Positions 1-5,610 of a stretch of 7,122 nucleotides of DNA are shown one piece after another; position 1 is the first letter of the stretch; every line of letters starts with the position of its first letter. This DNA comes from JABWBD01 sp040768665. Lineage in GTDB: Bacteria; Planctomycetota; Planctomycetia; Pirellulales; Thermoguttaceae. The notes under the pieces were generated by a model, which worked only from the letters and a program-made list of their open reading frames with translations, ran no database searches and was not told where the DNA came from. The DNA lies in assembly GCA_040768665.1 (NCBI GenBank), contig JAXGMN010000122.1:1-7122 (forward strand). Reading direction: 5' to 3'. The position numbers and the translations under genes were made by a program.

Positions 1-144
1 GCGCCGACCAGGTGGGCGCGACGTGGGCGCAGGCGGGTTGAAGATGAGCGCGCCCAGCCGGGTCGCCCAATGCGAGCGGTGGCCAGTCTTTTTGGGTGGG
101 TGTGCCCCTTGCGGAGCCAGTCCTTCTTCCTCGCCCAACGTGCG
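1..144. other. Gene-free left edge with degenerate repeats
   Basis: No gene can be supported here. The stretch holds a short tandem duplication of GTGGGCGC (12-19 and 23-30, period 11) and two imperfect copies of a TCGCCCAA-GCG motif (about 63-73 and 131-144). It also holds a half copy of the repeat element described separately (109-123). One frame (3-41) could be the last dozen codons of a plus-strand gene that starts outside the window, but it is too short to judge. The stretch lies directly downstream of the stop codon of the minus-strand BON gene. Confidence 0.4.
109..123. repeat. Half copy of the GGGGAC/CCAGTC inverted-repeat element
   Basis: TTGCGGAGCCAGTCC here is identical over 15 bases to 1542-1556, which is the right arm of the complete element between the hydrolase and ATPase genes. 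A pyrimidine-rich TTCTTCC follows, where the complete copy has a T run. No matching left arm is visible nearby, so it is a remnant or a solo arm. It ends 21 bases downstream of the BON stop codon, the same kind of 3'-end position that the complete copy occupies behind the hydrolase gene. Confidence 0.55.
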
Positions 145-405
145 TCAGCCGGCAACGACGATCTCGTTTACCACGTAAGCCACGCCATCGAGGTGAGCAA
201 CGGCTTCCTGGGCAACCTGCTTGTGATAATAGGTAGGCAGCGTGCCATAGAGAAGCAGGTTGCCGCCGTCACACCTGCAGAGCACATTTCGGATCGACTG
301 ATAAGGGCTGCGTTGCAGACGCCTCTGCGCCGCTTCCGCGACGGCCAGACCATCGATACCACCCTCTTTCCGCCCCCGGCTTTCGCGCCGAGCCATCTTT
401 TCCAT
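145..405 (-). CDS. Small BON-domain protein
   Basis: An 86-residue protein that is mostly a single BON domain (about residues 22-84). The visible pattern is a strand-forming GNLLLYGTLP, then PTYYHKQVAQEAV, then a hydrophobic LDGVAYVVNEIVV end. This fits the BON consensus of a beta strand with a conserved glycine, a helix, and a final V-x-N-x-hydrophobic strand. The family (OsmY, nodulation proteins) is thought to bind phospholipid or other surfaces; planctomycetes often have short single-BON proteins. There is no signal peptide, membrane segment or second domain, so a cytoplasmic location is inferred. The basic, glycine-rich N-terminus (residues 4-16) is probably disordered. The ATG at 405 is chosen because AGGAGA lies nine bases upstream; the next ATG (396) has no such site. 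It is preceded by its own probable promoter and is likely monocistronic. The ligand is unknown. Confidence 0.8.
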   Translation of the reverse strand: MEKMARRESRGRKEGGIDGLAVAEAAQRRLQRSPYQSIRNVLCRCDGGNLLLYGTLPTYYHKQVAQEAVAHLDGVAYVVNEIVVAG

Positions 406-443
406 AACGAGTTCTCTCCTGAAGTACCATTCGTTTCGGCGGA

Positions 444-452
444 ATTATAGCA
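444..452 (-). promoter_or_regulatory. Extended -10 promoter for the BON gene
   Basis: Read on the minus strand, this is TGCTATAAT: a perfect TATAAT hexamer preceded by the TG-n extension. It lies about 39 bases upstream of the BON start, which leaves a leader of roughly 30 bases containing the AGGAGA ribosome site. No good -35 hexamer stands at the usual distance, which is acceptable for an extended -10 promoter. Start-site position is inferred. Confidence 0.55.
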
Positions 453-522
453 CCGACAGGCAATGGCTCCGTTGGAGAATGATTAGAAATCGGAGAGGAT
501 CTCGTCTTTGGAGGCCAGACCC

Positions 523-535
523 GACTCGGAGAGTC
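523..535. terminator. Hairpin behind the ATPase gene (weak terminator candidate)
   Basis: GACTC-GGA-GAGTC is a perfect 5-bp stem with a 3-base loop, partly extended by GCC/GGC on the outside. It lies about 25 bases downstream of the ATPase stop codon. There is no U tract in either direction, so a classical intrinsic terminator is not shown; it may only mark the transcript end. Confidence 0.25.
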
Positions 536-560
536 AGGCTACGAAATTCTGCCGGTCGCC

Positions 561-1445
561 TTATTCGAGCCGGATGCCTTGATCGCCGATCTGGTAGGGC
601 AGGATTTCGTCGCTGCAGGCGCTGCCGCGGTGCTTGGCGACGTACATGGCCCTGCGGAAGCGGGTCCCTTCTCGAATCTTGCCGAGATAGATGAGGGTGT
701 TTGCATTGCTCAGCACGTCGCCCTCGTCGAGAGACCGCTCCACGAGCGCGTCGAGCGTGGTCTCGTGCGAGGTGCAAAGCAAGACGCAGCCCACCCGGGT
801 GGGGTCGTAGCCGTGCCGGGCGATGGCCGGGGCGTTGCGGCGGTAGTTTTGGCGAAAGAGGTCGCGGGCGACCCACTCGGGGTCCTTGCGCAGGATCTGA
901 TGGTAGATGTACTCGAACAGTTCGAATTGGATCGAGTCGCTGGGCCGGTCGACCGGCTCGATGCCGTCGACCACCGCGCGGCGGATTCCGCGCGTGAAGT
1001 TGCCGTAGAAGAAGGCGATGGAGGCATTGAGCCGACGGGTCAGTTCGGCCTGCCACTGCTGCCAGGCGTCGAAATCCAGATCATTGCGGGTGACGCGCCG
1101 ACCTGCCCGGTCGAACACGTGCAAGTATTCCCCATAGCGACGCCCCGGCTGGAAAAACCCGTCGAGGTTCAGCGGTTCCTCGGGTTCGACCGCCTCGAGC
1201 GTCCAACCGAAAATGCTTTCGGCGTACTGGACGTGACTCTGCGAGTCGCCGCGAGAACTCATGTCGAACACGATGCCGCGGCGGCCTTCCTGCTCGAGGC
1301 CGGCGTGGGCGAACTGAAGTCCGAACTGGGTCTTGCCGATCCCGGTGGACCCGACGACCACGGCGAGTGTGCCGGGGAGGAGCCCGCCTCCGAGATGCTC
1401 GTCCAGCCCGGGCACTCCGGTCGAGAGACGCGATGGTTCCGTCAT
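561..1445 (-). CDS. KaiC/RecA-superfamily ATPase, single domain
   Basis: A 294-residue protein. It opens with RLSTGVPGLDEHLGGGLLPG (residues 6-25), the typical lead-in of KaiC/RAD55-like ATPases. A clear Walker A follows (G32-STGI-GKT39), then a Walker B-like strand (RRAVVD, D160) and a typical KaiC-like ending with KHRGS and a final Q-I-x-D-x-G-I-x-L strand. There is one ATPase domain only, without the second KaiC copy or any membrane or DNA-binding domain. The segments before and after Walker B (about 85-140 and 165-225) look longer than in KaiC. The place where KaiC has two catalytic glutamates reads FDM (60-62), so hydrolysis may be altered. Start: the ATG at 1445 is chosen because the family motif begins right after it; the longer reading from TTG 1505 would begin inside the repeat element. 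AAGG lies about 15 bases upstream, a rather long gap. Biological role unknown; a signalling or regulatory ATPase is inference. Confidence 0.85.
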   Translation of the reverse strand: MTEPSRLSTGVPGLDEHLGGGLLPGTLAVVVGSTGIGKTQFGLQFAHAGLEQEGRRGIVFDMSSRGDSQSHVQYAESIFGWTLEAVEPEEPLNLDGFFQPGRRYGEYLHVFDRAGRRVTRNDLDFDAWQQWQAELTRRLNASIAFFYGNFTRGIRRAVVDGIEPVDRPSDSIQFELFEYIYHQILRKDPEWVARDLFRQNYRRNAPAIARHGYDPTRVGCVLLCTSHETTLDALVERSLDEGDVLSNANTLIYLGKIREGTRFRRAMYVAKHRGSACSDEILPYQIGDQGIRLE

Positions 1446-1488
1446 CGATTCGTTGCAGCACCTTATTACTTGAGACTGCCGAAAAGAG

Positions 1489-1558
1489 GGGGACAGGCAC
1501 CGCAACGTCTTGCACCTGTCGTCAAGTCAAGCCACTACGGGTTGCGGAGCCAGTCCCC
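1489..1558. repeat. REP-like inverted repeat, copy B; probable terminator of the hydrolase gene
   Basis: Left arm GGGGACAGGCACCGCAAC (1489-1506) and right arm GTTGCGGAGCCAGTCCCC (1541-1558) pair over 16 of 18 positions around a 34-base loop. Both mismatches are A opposite A. The stem is flanked by AAAAGA on the left and TTTTT on the right, so a transcript in either direction would end in a stem followed by a U-rich tail. It starts 16 bases past the hydrolase stop codon and ends before the ATPase start, so it can separate the two minus-strand genes. Confidence 0.75.
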
Positions 1559-1574
1559 TTTTTCAGCAGTCGCT

Positions 1575-3999
1575 CTACTTCAATGTGACCACCACAACGT
1601 CGTGCAGTCCGAGTTCCGGGACGGTGATTCGGCCGTCAGCGTCGATCGAAAGCTCGCGTCCGGCGATCGCCAGGCGCGCCTGTTTCGGGTGGCCATCGCG
1701 AAGCTCAAGGACGACGTTTTCCACCGGCACGAGGGGCCCGCCGACGCCGCGTCCGCTGGGCGAAGGCTTCGAGGGCGGCCGGTTCATTCCGCGGAACCCG
1801 CTGTCGCCTTCCGGCATCAAGTGCGAAACGTTCAGAAGGTGGATCCAGCGCTGGCCCGCGTCGTCGGGATTGACGAACATGTTGGCGACCAGCCATGCCG
1901 GAGCCTGCACCGAGAGGGGTAAGGGGTGCTCTCTGACGCTCGACGCAAGCAGTTTCGCCGGTTCTGCCTCGTGGTCGCGGCAATATGCCAGGGCCGGGCG
2001 GCCATCCAAAACCGTCACACTGCCCGAGCCCAGTCGCCGGGAACCGCCGGAGAACCACTCGGCGGGCTTCTGCCGGAAGCGTCCCCATTCGTCGTATTGC
2101 CCGGTAGGGCCGGTGACTACGAGGTGACCACCCGCCTCAGCCCAGACGCGGAACTGGGCGACCGACTCGTCGGAAAGGGCCGCCGCGCCGGGAAGGACGA
2201 GCGTGCGGTACCGGGACAGCGTGTCCGATTCAAGCTGGTTGTCGAAGATGAACTCGAACGGAATGTGGTTCTCCGTCAGGACCATCCAGGTGCCGAGGAT
2301 CCCGTCGCGGTAGTCGGCCAGATTCTCCGTTTCGGGCAGGTGGCCGTAGAAGTCGTGCGTATTCTGGGAGACGAGCACACCGACGTCGGCCACGTACCGG
2401 CGGGAGAAATACGGCTCGCGGCGCGCCGCTTGGGTGTGGACGCGAGCGGAAAGTTCGACGGGGCCGGCGATCGTGCTATGCCAGGGAGTGATCCCATACG
2501 TCGGCCCGGCCAGGAGAAACGTGAGCATCTCCAGTTCGTGCCACTTCCAATCGGGCTCGCCGGAGCCGCAGGTGTGCTGCGGACCGGCGGCCCGCCACAT
2601 GTCGGTGTGGGCGGGGTTCATGTCGCGGCCGATTCGGCCCTTGAAGCCGAGCATCAGCCACTTCTCGTGAAATCGCGCAGAGTAGCCGTGCTGCGAGACC
2701 CCGATCCCGTCGATTCGCCACATCGGAATCGCCGTCTCCCAATCCTTGTTGGCGAACGGCCAGATGTTGGTGTTGAAGGTGCAGGTCGCGCCGGGATTGA
2801 CCTCGTGGATCTTGTCCTGCATGTGCCGGGCAACGGACAGCAACCGTTCGTTTCGCCAACGGACCCAGCGGCGGAAGGTGCTGTCGGTCCAGTCGACTTT
2901 GTCGGGCAAATCGAGGCCCGTGTCTTTGTTGAACTTCTTCTGGCAATGCTCGCAGACGCAGCCGGCCCGCCGCCGGTCGGGCACGCCGGCGTAATAGAAT
3001 CCGTCGAAAAAGAACCCGGCCAGGTCGAGCGACGCCGCTTGCTGGAGCATTTTGGCGTGGTGCTCGATGTAGGGCGAGCTGACCAGGCACATGCCGGTGG
3101 CCGGGCGCGGCTCGACCGCCGGGTCGTCGATGTACTTCATCGTCCACTGCGGGAAGCGGTCGTCGATCACGTACTGGTCGACGTCGCGAACATCCTGGAT
3201 GTTGAAGACGGCCCAGCTCAAAGGCAGAATGCCCCGCTTGCGTAGCTCCGAGATCACTCGCGGCAGGTAGCCCGGTTCGCTGCCGGGATGCACGGTGGCC
3301 AGTTCCGTCGGAAAGAAGACGTATCCCTGCCCGTTCATCGTGCCGAGCGTGACGACGTTGGCCCGCTGCATTTCGTGGAGCATGGCAAACGCCTCCGGAT
3401 CCGCGGAAGGGGGCCGGTTCTCGACGTGCCGCAACCGGTCTCGGTGATCCTTGGGCGAGGGGCCGGGCAGAGGCCCCAACGTAGCACTGGGGAGTTGATC
3501 GACAGGCCGCACATGGACGGCGTCGAGCATAGCCGCGAGAGTGCGTTTGTCGCGCTGGCCGGGCTGCCGCGGCCGGACCACGCGAAAGCGGAGCGTGAGC
3601 TGCCGGCGATCGCCGACCACGGAGGCGGGAACGACGCAGGTGTGCAGCAGGTCGTCCTTGCCGCCCTGGCCGATCATGCACCGCCAGTCGGGCTCTGCCG
3701 AGACGATCGTCAGCGGCAGCATCGCGCGCAGGGTGATCTCATTGTGCTTTCCGGGAGCCACCGGCAGCTTGAGCGAGAACTCGTTCTGAGCCCACCGGAA
3801 GGTCCCCTCGGCGGCCAGCTTGAGCTTCGACTGGGGATTGTTTCCCTCGGGCCGATAAAGGCCCTCACCGAGGTAAGGCTCGTCGGCCGGCGTGCCGATG
3901 TCGACCGTAAAGGGGAATGATTGGGGTGAATCACTTCGGGCAAGGGCGACAGCGCCGGCCAGCAGGCGGGCAACGGCAGCAGCATGAGCGCAAACGCAT
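1575..3999 (-). CDS. Exported glycoside-hydrolase-like protein with beta-galactosidase trimerisation-type domain
   Basis: The uninterrupted frame runs from GTG 3761 to TAG 1577-1575 (728 residues), but coherent protein continues upstream to about 3965 with no start codon. The real start is probably ATG 3999, with GGGAG six bases upstream, two bases after the preceding gene's stop. Reaching the main frame needs a frame change; adding one T at 3992-3994 and one C at 3968-3970 gives a normal signal peptide beginning MRFALMLLPLPRLLAG and 808 residues in all. Numbered from GTG 3761: residues about 125-300 form a TIM-barrel-like region of the hypothetical glycosyl hydrolase 6 type, with a core strand AGFFFDGFYYAG (249-259) and a Cys cluster C268/C270/C273. 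Residues about 456-560 resemble the GH42 trimerisation, glutamine-amidotransferase-like fold. The C-terminus is a beta-rich domain. Substrate and catalytic residues cannot be read from sequence. A periplasmic or secreted polysaccharide role is inferred. Confidence 0.75.
1737..1787 (-). other. Low-complexity Pro/Ser/Gly insert within the hydrolase-like gene
   Basis: Codons for NRPPSKPSPSGRGVGG interrupt the C-terminal beta-rich domain of the hydrolase-like protein (about residues 659-675 counted from GTG 3761). The composition differs sharply from the surrounding strands and resembles peptides encoded when an intergenic repeat has inserted in frame. It could equally be a natural flexible linker. 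No second DNA copy is present in the window, so the repeat origin is only a suspicion. Confidence 0.25.
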
Positions 4000-4001
4000 C
4001 C

Positions 4002-4963
4002 TCAACTCCCGAGTTCCTTGGTGTAGCTGGTGTTGGCCCCGACTTCGTCGAAGTACCAGGGGAACATCCCGACGATCACGCCGTCGGTCGGCTTGATGTT
4101 CTCGAAGGCGAACTTGAATGCCTCGCGGACGGTCTCCTGGCTGGAGCAAAAGCCGTCCGGCGCCCAGGATTTTGAATCCCAGGCAGGGCTGCTTCACCTG
4201 GCGAACCACCTCGGTCATGACCTTCGGATCGTCTTTGAAGAAGGGGTAGACCATTTCAGGCGTCGGCGTGTAGAAATCTTTGTCGACGGTTTTGCGCGTG
4301 AGGAAATGACAGGTCATGAAGAAATCGACTTCCCAACCCTCGTCGGCCACGCGTGATGCAATCGGGGTTGTGCGCGGAGACGCCGGCCAGCACCCCGCTG
4401 TCCTTCACCGCCTTGACGTAGTCGTGTACCCGTTCAATTTCCCTCGGCGAAGAGCCGATCGGTTGCGCCGCCGTGATGGGCGATGGCGATCGGTTTGGTG
4501 ATGTCGATCGCCTCCTGGATCTTCTCGCGGCTGGGAGTGCAGGCAGATGAAACTTGCATCTTCGAGCCCTCTGCCCTTGCATCAGCCGGATATAGTCGGC
4601 CGCCCGGTCAGGCGTGGAGAACTGGTGGGCGGTGATCCCGGCTTGTTCGCAGTCCTGGAGGAACTTAACGGTCTGCTCCGTGGTGAAATACTCTTTCATG
4701 TGCTGGTCGGTGTGCTTGCCCATGTAAGAGTATCCCAGGATCGGATTCGAGCCGACGACGAGGCGGCTGATCCGATGCGGCCCCAGGGCGATCGTCGGCA
4801 TGGCGGTTGCGTTGGGAGCGGAGCCCCCCGCGGCGGACGAACCCGCGGACGGGGCCGCCACGGCGCCGCTTGCGCCGACCAGTCCCGAAGCTGCGGCAGC
4901 CGAAAGCATCGAAAGAAACTCCCTACGTCCCGTCAATCGGTTGTCCGGTGTGGCTTTGGACAC
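4002..4963 (-). pseudogene. Tat-exported TIM-barrel (aldo/keto reductase-like) protein, frame broken as given
   Basis: GTG 4963, with GGGAGGA seven bases upstream, opens a twin-arginine leader (G12-RREFL, then an Ala-rich stretch ending AVAA at 34-37). The mature part begins TIALGPHRISRLVVGSNPI, and later pieces read AIAHHGGATDRLFAEG, GVLAGVSAHNPDCI, DEGWEVDFFMTCHFLTRKT, CLGFKILGAGR and the end NTSYTKELGS, stopping at TGA 4004-4002. These pieces lie in different frames. Six frame changes (near 4577, 4551, 4529, 4439, 4354 and 4149) can all be repaired by adding one or two bases to homopolymer runs, giving a coherent 323-residue protein. I recall very similar Tat-tagged proteins, annotated as aldo/keto reductase-like or hypothetical, in planctomycetes; reaction and substrate are unknown. 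Peptide quality between breaks is excellent, so consensus errors are more likely than true decay. It is coupled to the hydrolase gene (TGA-GG-ATG). Confidence 0.7.
4006..4010 (-). promoter_or_regulatory. Ribosome binding site deciding the hydrolase start
   Basis: GGGAG on the minus strand lies six bases before ATG 3999 and inside the last codons of the TIM-barrel gene. Together with the TGA-GG-ATG junction it indicates translational coupling. It supports 3999, not GTG 3761, as the hydrolase start, even though the frame is currently interrupted between the two. Confidence 0.6.
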
Positions 4964-4970
4964 GGTCGTA

Positions 4971-4977
4971 TCCTCCC
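4971..4977 (-). promoter_or_regulatory. Ribosome binding site deciding the GTG start at 4963
   Basis: GGGAGGA on the minus strand, seven bases before GTG 4963, is the strongest ribosome site in the window. It fixes a GTG start just ahead of the twin-arginine leader and rules out the long open extension upstream, which would run back through promoter and repeat sequence. Confidence 0.75.
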
Positions 4978-5048
4978 AAGAGACATGCGGAATCCATCGG
5001 CGAGCCGATCCAACCAACGCGGTCCAGCCCGCCACTTCAACGCCGGTC

Positions 5049-5078
5049 ATTGTAAACCTGCAGGGCCGGCCGACGCAA
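5049..5078 (-). promoter_or_regulatory. Sigma70-like promoter for the TIM-barrel/hydrolase pair
   Basis: On the minus strand TTGCGT (5078-5073) and TACAAT (5054-5049) are 18 bases apart. The -10 matches consensus in five of six positions and the -35 in three of six. Transcription would begin near 5042, giving a leader of about 80 bases before GTG 4963. The spacer contains two 8-base palindromes back to back, CCTGCAGG (5057-5064) and GGCCGGCC (5064-5071, sharing one G), which could be chance in GC-rich DNA or a binding site. Confidence 0.45.
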
Positions 5079-5155
5079 GTTGAGCGACACTCGCTCTCGG
5101 CAGACCGGTTGTCGAAATGGAGACAGGCGGGGGAAAACGCAGGGGCGGAGGAGAG

Positions 5156-5231
5156 GGGGACAGGTCCATGTTTTCGGCCAACGTGTTTCGCATCAAAAGG
5201 TCCGAGTTGGCCGAAAAATGGACCAGTCCCC
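5156..5231. repeat. REP-like inverted repeat, copy C
   Basis: The arms at 5156-5182 and 5206-5231 pair almost throughout around a 23-base loop. The outer part is GGGGACAGGTCCAT against ATGGACCAGTCCCC, and the inner part is TTTTCGGCCAAC against GTTGGCCGAAAA. The only defects are one A opposite A (5162 and 5225) and one bulged G (5170). The outer GGGGAC...GTCCCC ends match copy B. It stands alone in the divergent intergenic region, outside any gene and upstream of the likely promoter of the minus-strand pair. Confidence 0.8.
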
Positions 5232-5325
5232 GGCCGTGGGCGTGAACGGTTACCCGTCACCGTTCTCCGCCGGCCGGTCCGGCATTGACATCGCATTGGC
5301 CATGCCTCACGATGGCACTCAGAGC

Positions 5326-5415
5326 CTATCCCAAGACCGCACGCGGAGAGGGGGCAGGTACGTTTTGCTCCGAAGACTCGGCAAAATGAGCCAGTCGCCG
5401 ACGGTTTTGGGATAG
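5326..5415. repeat. REP-like inverted repeat, copy D, nested hairpin
   Basis: The outer arms CTATCCCAAGACCG (5326-5339) and CGGTTTTGGGATAG (5402-5415) match in 13 of 14 positions. Inside lie a degenerate GGGGGCAGG/CCAGTCGCC pair, again with A opposite A (5356 and 5393). A tight inner stem has TTTTG (5363-5367) paired with CAAAA (5382-5386), and CCGA (5370-5373) paired with TCGG (5378-5381) around an AGAC loop. The whole 90 bases can fold as one long interrupted hairpin. The core motifs tie it to copies B and C; the outer arms are unique to this copy. Confidence 0.7.
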
Positions 5416-5597
5416 ACCCTCAGACCGCCGGCTGGATTTTTCCGCTTCGATCGCGCCGAGCGCTGTGCGCACGTCGTTTCGCCTTGGCCCGGCAGGCCGC
5501 GCGGTGAGCAGCAGTCGCCGTGAGGCATCGGTTCGAGCGCGACGAGCGAGCCTTCGGGTACGGCGCACGACACCGCGGCCAAGAATTACCTTCGCAC

Positions 5598-5603
5598 AAG
5601 GAG
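5598..5603 (+). promoter_or_regulatory. Ribosome binding site deciding the dehydrogenase start
   Basis: AAGGAG lies seven bases before ATG 5611 and only four before the alternative TTG 5608. This favours the ATG and a 438-residue product. Confidence 0.75.
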
Positions 5604-5610
5604 AAACTTG

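Larger units (their letters stand above)
4964..5610. other. 647-base divergent intergenic region
   Basis: No gene can be supported here, although short frames run through it. From left to right it holds the ribosome site and probable promoter of the minus-strand TIM-barrel gene, repeat copy C (5156-5231), a small hairpin GAACGGT/ACCGTTC (5244-5250 with 5259-5265), repeat copy D (5326-5415), and about 190 GC-rich bases leading to the dehydrogenase ribosome site. No convincing promoter hexamers were found for the plus-strand dehydrogenase. Confidence 0.7.

Noticed and set aside
3..41. Possible C-terminal dozen codons of a gene entering from the left
   Set aside because: Open and stop-terminated, but 12 codons give no basis for a gene call.
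1446..1505. Upstream extension of the ATPase to TTG 1505
   Set aside because: The added 20 residues are encoded by repeat element B and its flank; the family motif starts directly after ATG 1445.
579..1922. Plus-strand open frame of 447 codons
   Set aside because: It lies opposite the KaiC-like gene, crosses repeat B and enters the hydrolase gene antisense; it has no recognisable domain.
1926..3245. Plus-strand open frame of 439 codons
   Set aside because: It lies entirely opposite the hydrolase-like gene, whose protein is coherent; the frame gives no family signal.
3968..4578. Programmed frameshifting as the explanation of the frame breaks
   Set aside because: Eight separate shifts at different homopolymers in two genes do not fit known programmed frameshifting, which uses one defined slippery site with stimulators.
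4964..5296. Upstream extension of the TIM-barrel gene
   Set aside because: The frame is open but runs through the promoter and repeat C; GTG 4963 with a strong ribosome site and the twin-arginine leader fits far better.
5080..5415. Plus-strand 111-codon frame in the divergent spacer
   Set aside because: Its sequence is mostly the two inverted repeats, with no ribosome site or domain.
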